A DNA stretch of 9,823 nt, taken from positions 1 through 9,823 of the forward strand of contig SKQJ01000163.1 of NCBI GenBank assembly GCA_007119075.1, read 5' to 3'. The stretch comes from Bacteroidales bacterium. GTDB taxonomy: Bacteria; Bacteroidota; Bacteroidia; Bacteroidales; PUMT01. The notes below the pieces were generated by a model. That model did not search any database and was not told the origin of the DNA. It saw only the letters and a list, made by a program, of their open reading frames with translations. This document shows positions 5,257 to 9,823 of the stretch, one piece after another (the first letter of the stretch is position 1; each line of letters begins with the position of its first letter). The translations under genes and the position numbers were made by a program.

Positions 5257-6404
5257 CCCGGAATTCTCAAATCAATTCTTTTGCGGTCGGCTATCCCCAA
5301 TCCCAGATCCCCGGCAAGCAGCATCTGCCTCAGCCCGGCATCGGCAAAACCATCCTGCCGCCCCATTTCGATCCTTTTGCCAATTATGATATCATAACCT
5401 GCCATATCAACTGCTACAGGATCAGTGCCCAGCAAAAGCATCCCGTAATTGGTGAAAAACTGAGGATTTGCACCGGGGCCGCCATCATAGCATCCCTTGA
5501 TCCCGTCAGCAATATTCAAAACCACCTTGTCACGTACAGGTGGGAATGCGCACACCTGGGCAGAGGTCTCAGCCCATAGGGTGGAGTGGAGCCTGCTGGT
5601 GTTGGTAATTACTCCGTAACCAAGATTCTTAAGACAGAGTGTGATGGATGCGCCGGCATTCTTCATTATGGGAAGGTTAATTATTTTATCCAGCTGCCGG
5701 GTAACTATTTTTGAGAAATATGAGTATTTACCCTGATTTACCATGAAGGGAAGCATACTATTATCATATTCCATTTCACAATCCGCCCAATAGTACCATT
5801 CCCTGTCGATCCTGGACAGGCTGTAGAGCTGACCGCTACCATCATAATAAGAGCCGTTCTCATCAACATGCTCGGTGCCCAGAATGGCGATCCCGGGATA
5901 ATTATCCGGAGTGAACCCGGCATCCAGCAAATGCTGCATCCTGCGGTCAAAAATGACTATTTTCTCTTTAGATATGCCGCTCAGCTCCAGCTGGGAGATA
6001 ACTGATTTAACCAGTGCGTGACTGGTTGACAGGAGTTTTCCTCCGATAGGATTAACTTTAAGACCTATTGCCTCTCCCGGTGAAACGAAATGTTGCCATG
6101 CAAGGGAAATATCGGTCTCTTCGGTGAGATTCGTCATTCCGGCCTCAAGCATTTCATACACTGCGTCTTCCTTTATTTTATTCTCGACAATTGAATTTTC
6201 ATCGACTATCTTGACAACCCTGCCGGGATACCTGCCCGGCATGGAGTTTTCGTTACGGGGATATTTTAGCGCATCGGCAATATTTGTTGCAGTGGGCTCA
6301 CTGGCAGTGATGTTTGCCGGTTTAGCGGCCATGGTCGGAGATAATCCGGCGCCCATGCTGCCGGCGGCCAGCAGCCTGAAAAAATTTCGTCGTCCTTTAT
6401 CCAT
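5244..6404 (-). CDS. DUF362-domain protein with twin-arginine signal
   Basis: This 386-residue protein carries a DUF362 domain of unknown biochemical activity. The N-terminus has twin arginines (R5, R6 in GRRNFFRLL) followed by a short hydrophobic stretch and PTMAA, suggesting Tat export as a folded, possibly cofactor-bound protein. DUF362 landmarks are IVIFDRR (149-155), INLPIMKNAGASITLCLKNL (242-261), ADGIKGCYDGGPG (299-311) and LLLGTDPVAVDMAGYDIIIG (323-342). Many DUF362 proteins carry a ferredoxin-like CxxCxxCxxxC region; this one has none, only scattered cysteines (209, 257, 285, 305), so it should not hold a classical 4Fe-4S cluster. The C-terminus (KRIDLRIPGSSI) is complete. It is probably the first gene of a two-gene unit with DUF6599. 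The ATG at 6404 is fixed by the signal peptide. The cellular role is unknown. Confidence 0.9.
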   Translation of the reverse strand: MDKGRRNFFRLLAAGSMGAGLSPTMAAKPANITASEPTATNIADALKYPRNENSMPGRYPGRVVKIVDENSIVENKIKEDAVYEMLEAGMTNLTEETDISLAWQHFVSPGEAIGLKVNPIGGKLLSTSHALVKSVISQLELSGISKEKIVIFDRRMQHLLDAGFTPDNYPGIAILGTEHVDENGSYYDGSGQLYSLSRIDREWYYWADCEMEYDNSMLPFMVNQGKYSYFSKIVTRQLDKIINLPIMKNAGASITLCLKNLGYGVITNTSRLHSTLWAETSAQVCAFPPVRDKVVLNIADGIKGCYDGGPGANPQFFTNYGMLLLGTDPVAVDMAGYDIIIGKRIEMGRQDGFADAGLRQMLLAGDLGLGIADRKRIDLRIPGSSI

Positions 6405-6478
6405 AATACGTTTATATTAGACGGAAACAGTAATTTCCAGGCAATTTAGTCAACTAAAACATCAAATCCAAGGGCCTC

Positions 6479-6696
6479 TCCTGCAGGGGACCGGTCACAA
6501 ACCAATAGCGGCAGCCTTACAGGTAATTTCCCCGTCATTCCTGCCTTTGAAGGTGCCGTCACAAACCAGGGCGGCCGGCCATAAAACAAGACCGGCAGCC
6601 TTACAGGTAATTCCCCCGTCATTCCTGCCTCTGATGGTGGCCGGTCACAAAACAAGACCGGCAGCCTTTGGGTGTTTATCCCCGTCAGACTGCCGG
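6479..6696. repeat. Degenerate direct-repeat array, about 3-4 units of 66-84 bp
   Basis: Each unit has the order [G]TCACAAA, GCAGCC(TTACAGGTAATT), CCCCGTC(ATTCCTGCCT). TCACAA occurs at 6495, 6559 and 6645; GCAGCC at 6511, 6595 and 6661; CCCGTC at 6531, 6615 and 6681. The middle unit has about 20 extra bases (near 6571-6590). A partial unit seems to start at 6479 (TCCTGC) and the last unit diverges after CCCGTCAG. The third junction contains a hairpin, GCCGGTC (6640-6646) with GACCGGC (6656-6662). The GTCATTCCTGCC core is of the kind seen in dispersed intergenic repeats. The array is best viewed as non-coding. Confidence 0.8.
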
Positions 6697-6711
6697 CTCA
6701 ACTATTGCGGC

Positions 6712-6737
6712 GGCAATGCCTTTACGGAATGCCTTTA
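6712..6737. repeat. 13-bp tandem duplication
   Basis: GGCAATGCCTTTA (6712-6724) is followed directly by CGGAATGCCTTTA (6725-6737), with two differences. It lies 15 bases downstream of the beta-barrel gene stop. It is probably a local slippage or duplication product. Confidence 0.6.
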
Positions 6738-6758
6738 AATGTGTCGTGAATTTAAAGG
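6732..6758 (-). terminator. Hairpin at the 3' end of the beta-barrel gene
   Basis: CCTTTAAAT (6732-6740) pairs perfectly with ATTTAAAGG (6750-6758) across nine bases. The stem covers the stop codon of the minus-strand beta-barrel gene (6752-6754). There is no T-run after it on the minus strand, so it may define the mRNA 3' end by processing and not act as a strong intrinsic terminator. Confidence 0.4.
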
Positions 6759-7306
6759 GCTACGCCAACCGTGAATCCGAAGCGAACGCCGAATCCATCA
6801 AAAAATCCTATCGGCCAATTATATTCTTCACCTGCAGTAAGAGTTACATTTCCCTTTGAATAGGAAGGCCCAATGTAAGCTTCAAGGCTGACAATATCAG
6901 AAAGTACCCTCTGTGATCCTATAAGTAAACCGCCGCCCATAAAAGAAAGAGTTGCTGCGTAGTAGCCGTCATTAACCGAACCTTTAAAGTTCTGGTAGCG
7001 CAAATAAGGTGCTACAAATATTCCTGCCGGGGCCTGTCTTGACTCGGACAAATACAGCCTGAATTCAGGAGTAATGCCAAATCCCCTGAGGCTGGCATCT
7101 TCAATGGAGGCTCCCGAATAGAAGAATCCCATCTGCACGCTCATATCCTCATTAAGGGCTCTTTCATAAAAAAATGATCCTGTGCGCACAAGGGGACTCA
7201 TAAGGTTCGCCTTAACCACGTTTTGCTTTGCCTGCTGTGCGTTAACGGATAGTGTTACACAAAATACTGCAACCAGCACTAAAAAAATCCTGTGATATTT
7301 TCCCAT
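6752..7306 (-). CDS. Small outer-membrane beta-barrel protein (DUF3575-like)
   Basis: The predicted protein is 184 residues from the ATG at 7306. It begins with a signal peptide (MGKYHRIF, then LVLVAVFCVTLSVNA with likely cleavage before QQ). A longer frame reaches 7375, but its extra 23 residues are basic and precede the signal peptide, so I reject that start. The mature part opens with NVVKANLMSPLVRTGSFFYERALNEDMSVQMGF, resembling Bacteroidota DUF3575-type barrels. It continues with alternating aromatic/polar strands (FGITPEFRLYL, FVAPYLRYQNF, GGGLLIGSQRV, LEAYIGPSYSKG) and ends FGVRFGFTVGVAL. The last residue is leucine, not the usual aromatic. Likely located in the outer membrane; function unknown. 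It lies downstream of aspS on the same strand, but the 206-bp gap and its own possible promoter suggest separate transcription. Confidence 0.8.
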   Translation of the reverse strand: MGKYHRIFLVLVAVFCVTLSVNAQQAKQNVVKANLMSPLVRTGSFFYERALNEDMSVQMGFFYSGASIEDASLRGFGITPEFRLYLSESRQAPAGIFVAPYLRYQNFKGSVNDGYYAATLSFMGGGLLIGSQRVLSDIVSLEAYIGPSYSKGNVTLTAGEEYNWPIGFFDGFGVRFGFTVGVAL

Positions 7307-7364
7307 AGTTATTAAAATTAGGTTAGTCAACTTTTTTCTTGCCTTGATACGCAACCTATGGGAA

Positions 7365-7372
7365 AAAAGATA
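7365..7372 (-). promoter_or_regulatory. Possible -7 box of the beta-barrel gene
   Basis: On the minus strand this reads TATCTTTT, matching seven of eight positions of TAnnTTTG, 58 bases before the ATG at 7306. No clear -33 TTG is found. The leader would be about 50 nt. Confidence 0.3.
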
Positions 7373-7447
7373 CATGTAGCGATAAAATAATCAGGAGACG
7401 GGAAGTTTTTTTTGGGAATGGATATTTGAAACCCCTTGGCAGACAAT

Positions 7448-7545
7448 TCATTGCCGGACCTGACAACAGTTCATGTGGTTCAGAAGAAAGAATGAGCCGG
7501 AACCACTCAGTTTCAGCCGTCATTGCCGGATCTGATGCCCAGTTC
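7448..7545. repeat. Direct repeat: 3' end of aspS duplicated downstream
   Basis: TCATTGCCGGACCTGA (7448-7463) and TCATTGCCGGATCTGA (7520-7535) agree at 15 of 16 positions. CAGTTC follows both copies (7467-7472 and 7540-7545) after a one-base length difference. The second copy is the end of aspS, coding for ELGIRSGND; the first lies outside the gene. The two are 72 bp apart. It looks like a decayed partial duplication of the aspS tail. Confidence 0.6.
7475..7506 (-). terminator. Hairpin just downstream of aspS
   Basis: GTGGTTC (7475-7481) pairs perfectly with GAACCAC (7500-7506) across an 18-base loop, starting seven bases after the aspS stop. There is no T-run on the minus strand, so termination here is a weak call. 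Confidence 0.3.
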
Positions 7546-9267
7546 CTTAAGCTGTTCGGGCGACAGGGTGGAAGGGGAATCGATCATCAGGTCCCTTCCC
7601 GAATTGTTTTTGGGGAACGCAATAACATCCCTTATGGTGCCGCATCCGGCAAAAACCGCAACCCACCGGTCAAAACCGAAAGCGACCCCGGCATGAGGAG
7701 GAGCGCCATACCGGAATGCATCCATCAGAAAACCAAACTGTTTCCGGGCCTGGTCTTCTGTAAATCCCAGGGTGTCGAACATCTTTTTCTGAAGCTTCTC
7801 ATCATGGATACGTACGGAGCCTCCGCCTATCTCGACCCCGTTGATAACCATATCGTAGGCATTTGCGCGCACATTAATCGGATCGGTATCCAAAAGGGAG
7901 ATGTCTTCTCTCCTTGGGGATGTAAAAGGATGATGCTTTGCATAAAGCCGCCCGGTTTCCTCGTCCCATTCAAACAAGGGGAAATCGATCACCCAGAGGG
8001 GCGCATAATCGTCTTCCCCCGTAAGGCCAAGCTGCCTGCTCATTTCAAGCCTGAGCTCCGACAAAGCCTCCTGGGTGGCGATTCGGTCGCCGGCCAGTAT
8101 GAGCAGAAGATCTCCGGGCCGGGCATCGAATGATTCAAGCCATTTCCTGACAATATTCTCATCATAGAATTTATCGACCGGCGATTTGACTGTTCCGTCA
8201 TCGTTATATTTCACATACACCAGTCCCCTGGCGCCTATCTGCGGCTTCTTTACAAATTCCGTAAGCCAGTCTATCTGCTTGCGAGACCATGAGGCACAGT
8301 TTTCGGCACAAATGCCCCCGATATATTGGGCGTTGTCAAATACAGGGAAATTATGGCCTTTGGCGACCCCGGTAATCTCGACCAGCTCCATCCTGAACCT
8401 GATATCCGGCTTATCGGTGCCGTAACGGTTCATCGCCTCATCGAAGCTTAGCCGGGGAAAAGGGCCTTCGAATGTCAGCCCTTTAACTTCATTGAAAAGA
8501 TGTTTGGCCAGTCCCTCGAAAGTTTCCAGGACATCCTCCTGGCCGGCAAACGACATTTCACAATCAATCTGGGTAAATTCCGGCTGGCGGTCTGCCCTGA
8601 GATCCTCGTCCCTGAAACACTTGACTATCTGGAAGTATCTATCATATCCGGCAACCATAAGAAGCTGCTTGAAAATCTGGGGAGACTGGGGTAATGCGTA
8701 AAACTCGCCGGGATTCATCCGCGATGGCACGACAAAATCCCTGGCCCCCTCAGGAGTGGATTTGATCATCACGGGCGTCTCGATCTCCAGAAAGCCCTTG
8801 CTGTCAAGATAATTTCTTGTTTCAGAGGCCATGCGGTGACGTAATTCGAGGTTTTTCCTCATCGGGTTCCTCCTCAGATCAAGGTACCTGAATTTCATCC
8901 GCAGCTCCTCTCCGCCGTCGGTCTCGTCTTCTATGGTGAAGGGAGGCAGGGCCGATGCATTCAGAACCTTCAGGGATCGGGCCTCTATCTCAATGGAGCC
9001 GGTTGCCAGCCGGGGGTTTTTATTTGATCTTTCCCTGACGATTCCGGTGACCTGTATAACAAATTCGCGCCCCAGTTTCCTGGCTTCCATACACAGGCTG
9101 CTGTTTGTTTCAAGGTCAAAAACGAGCTGTGTGATGCCATAACGGTCGCGCAGATCTATGAAGGTCATGCCGCCAAGATCGCGCGAACGCTGCACCCATC
9201 CGCTGAGTGTCACTTCCTGGTCAATATTTTGAAGGCTGAGTTCGCCGCAAGTATGTGTCCTGTACAT
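7513..9267 (-). CDS. aspS: Aspartyl-tRNA synthetase
   Basis: AspRS is the cytosolic class IIb enzyme that charges tRNA-Asp. The 584-residue length is normal for the bacterial type. Domains are an N-terminal anticodon-binding OB fold (about 1-110, with SGWVQRSRDLGGMTFIDLRDR), a catalytic core with KSTPEGARDFVVPSR (169-183), motif 2 FRDEDLRADRQPEFTQID (218-235), the bacterial GAD insertion (about 290-400), GVEIGGGSVRIH (477-488) and motif 3 GVAFGFDRWVAVFAG (527-541). The tail FPKNNSGRDLMIDSPS (551-566) is typical. L31 occupies the place of H31 in the non-discriminating P. aeruginosa enzyme, which would favour a discriminating AspRS; this is a by-eye inference. The ATG at 9267 starts MYRTHTCGEL, the usual beginning of the family. 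The gene is divergent from tadA with 80 bp between them. Confidence 0.97.
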   Translation of the reverse strand: MYRTHTCGELSLQNIDQEVTLSGWVQRSRDLGGMTFIDLRDRYGITQLVFDLETNSSLCMEARKLGREFVIQVTGIVRERSNKNPRLATGSIEIEARSLKVLNASALPPFTIEDETDGGEELRMKFRYLDLRRNPMRKNLELRHRMASETRNYLDSKGFLEIETPVMIKSTPEGARDFVVPSRMNPGEFYALPQSPQIFKQLLMVAGYDRYFQIVKCFRDEDLRADRQPEFTQIDCEMSFAGQEDVLETFEGLAKHLFNEVKGLTFEGPFPRLSFDEAMNRYGTDKPDIRFRMELVEITGVAKGHNFPVFDNAQYIGGICAENCASWSRKQIDWLTEFVKKPQIGARGLVYVKYNDDGTVKSPVDKFYDENIVRKWLESFDARPGDLLLILAGDRIATQEALSELRLEMSRQLGLTGEDDYAPLWVIDFPLFEWDEETGRLYAKHHPFTSPRREDISLLDTDPINVRANAYDMVINGVEIGGGSVRIHDEKLQKKMFDTLGFTEDQARKQFGFLMDAFRYGAPPHAGVAFGFDRWVAVFAGCGTIRDVIAFPKNNSGRDLMIDSPSTLSPEQLKELGIRSGNDG

Positions 9268-9282
9268 TTTCGATTCTGGTTT

Positions 9283-9312
9283 TTTGCTAAATTAAGAATA
9301 ATTTTACATTTG
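9283..9312 (+). promoter_or_regulatory. Predicted Bacteroidota-type promoter of tadA
   Basis: TTTG (9283-9286) is followed after 18 bases by TACATTTG (9305-9312). Both agree with the Bacteroidota -33 and -7 elements and the spacing is close to usual. Transcription would begin near 9318, giving a leader of about 30 nt. The final G begins the palindrome GTTCGCGAAC (9312-9321), a possible regulator site. Confidence 0.6.
9287..9294 (-). promoter_or_regulatory. Possible -7 box of aspS
   Basis: On the minus strand this reads TAATTTAG, seven of eight positions of TAnnTTTG, 19 bases before the aspS ATG. It lies between the two elements of the tadA promoter on the other strand, so the two divergent promoters would overlap. 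No clear -33 element is seen. Confidence 0.3.
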
Positions 9313-9347
9313 TTCGCGAACTGCGGCATACCTCATAATTGACTGAA

Positions 9348-9823
9348 ATGGACGCACCCCTTTTTTCAGACGCTTTCTTTATGAGAGAAGCTCTCAAGGA
9401 AGCCGAAAAGGCCCTCGAAAAGGACGAGATCCCTGTCGGGGCGGTGATAGTATGCAATAACATTATCGTTGCACGCGCACACAACCTTACCGAAACCCTG
9501 AATGATGTGACGGCCCACGCCGAAATGCAGGCATTCACGGCGGCAGCCAACAGCCTGGGAGGCAAATATCTTGATGAATGCACACTGTACGTGACCCTGG
9601 AACCATGCATGATGTGTGCGGGGGCTGCTTTCTGGACCAGGATCGGAAGGATAGTATGGGCTGCGGCAGATGATAAAAGGGGATTCACCCTTTCGGGGGA
9701 AAGGGTCCTTCATCCCCGGACCAGGACTGCCACGGGGATCCTTGAAAACGAATGCTCAGTTATCCTTAAAGAGTTTTTCAGGGCCAAAAGAAAAACCGGC
9801 GGAAACAATTTCCCGCCGGCGCA
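9348..9823 (+). CDS. tadA: tRNA(adenosine-34) deaminase TadA (runs off the right edge)
   Basis: TadA deaminates A34 to inosine in tRNA-Arg(ACG), letting one tRNA read several codons; it acts as a zinc-dependent homodimer in the cytoplasm. No stop codon occurs before the window ends, so 158 codons are visible and the 3' end is missing. The active site is intact: H57 and E59 in TAHAEMQAF, and the zinc ligands C87 and C90 in LEPCMMCAGA. DEIPVGAVIV (26-35) and the RAHNLTETLND region (43-53) are also typical of TadA over other cytidine/guanine deaminases. E. coli TadA has 167 residues, so most of the gene is probably present. The ATG at 9348 is the first in frame and fits the predicted promoter; the alternative M12 would cut into the first helix. 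An inverted repeat lies at its visible 3' end. Confidence 0.94.
   Translation, partial: MDAPLFSDAFFMREALKEAEKALEKDEIPVGAVIVCNNIIVARAHNLTETLNDVTAHAEMQAFTAAANSLGGKYLDECTLYVTLEPCMMCAGAAFWTRIGRIVWAAADDKRGFTLSGERVLHPRTRTATGILENECSVILKEFFRAKRKTGGNNFPPA
9796..9819 (+). terminator. Hairpin at the visible 3' end of tadA
   Basis: CCGGCGGAAA (9796-9805) pairs with TTTCCCGCCGG (9809-9819) with one bulged C and a three-base loop. It falls inside the open frame near where tadA should end. It could be the start of a terminator overlapping the end of the gene, but the following sequence is outside the window. Confidence 0.35.

Larger units (their letters stand above)
6405..6751. other. Gene-free stretch holding degenerate repeats
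   Basis: No credible gene is present in these 347 bases. The longest minus-strand reading frame (6446-6655) starts only at a TTG and encodes a peptide made of the repeats below. The stretch contains the DUF362 leader (6405-6478), the repeat array (6479-6696), a 13-bp tandem repeat and a hairpin at the end of the beta-barrel gene. Confidence 0.75.

Noticed and set aside
5244..6404. Ferredoxin-type 4Fe-4S domain, as in many DUF362 proteins.
   Set aside because: No CxxCxxCxxxC motif exists; the four clear cysteines are scattered.
6446..6655. Minus-strand peptide of 69 residues with repeated AGMTG and LPVRLP.
   Set aside because: It starts only at TTG, has no leader signal, and is fully explained as translation of the degenerate repeat array.
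6479..6696. CRISPR-like spacing in the repeat array.
   Set aside because: The units are 66-84 bp, similarity extends through the whole unit, no constant short repeats alternate with unique spacers, and no cas genes are nearby.
7307..7375. Longer start for the beta-barrel protein (23 extra residues).
   Set aside because: The extension is basic and would place the signal peptide inside the protein; the ATG at 7306 gives a normal signal peptide.
7426..8133. Open frame of 235 codons on the + strand.
   Set aside because: It lies antisense to the conserved 3' half of aspS and is a shadow of its codon bias.

Overview
The window looks like chromosomal DNA from a member of the Bacteroidota, probably a Bacteroidales-like lineage with about 50% GC. 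No ribosomal or marker sequence is present to fix this. Three things point there. Shine-Dalgarno motifs are nearly absent, and starts are preceded by A/T-rich leaders. Several starts have the Bacteroidota -7 promoter box TAnnTTTG at a sensible distance. The protein set also fits: an AbgT transporter, a small beta-barrel with a Bacteroidota-style signal peptide, and a DUF6599/DUF362 pair.

Layout from left to right: a gene-free leader (1-204) with a long inverted repeat and a promoter; an AbgT-family transporter (205-1749, +) with its terminator; a YebC/TACO1-family gene (1917-2660, -); a divergent intergenic region with overlapping GC-rich hairpins; miaB (+, to 4289). Next, convergent to miaB, is a two-gene minus-strand unit: a Tat-signal DUF362 protein (5244-6404), then a membrane-anchored DUF6599 protein (4306-5193). 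A 347-bp gene-free stretch (6405-6751) holds a degenerate array of about 66-84 bp repeats. Then come a small outer-membrane beta-barrel (6752-7306, -), aspS (7513-9267, -) and, divergent from aspS, the 5' part of tadA (9348 to the right edge, +).

Three of the genes serve decoding. MiaB modifies A37 of tRNAs reading UNN codons, TadA makes inosine-34, and AspRS charges tRNA-Asp; YebC-family proteins are also linked to translation. They lie in separate transcription units, so this is proximity and not an operon. The DUF362-DUF6599 pair is the only apparent two-gene unit of unknown function; both products are predicted to act outside the cytoplasm.

The non-coding DNA holds the most unusual signals: a 22-bp inverted repeat with one mismatch at the left edge, a promoter/leader block shared by abgT and tadA, two intergenic sites with mutually exclusive GC-rich hairpins, a repeat array with frame-preserving spacing, and an apparent duplicate relic of the aspS 3' end. 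I see no CRISPR array, phage, insertion sequence, defence system or RNA gene. No clearly new multi-gene system is visible.
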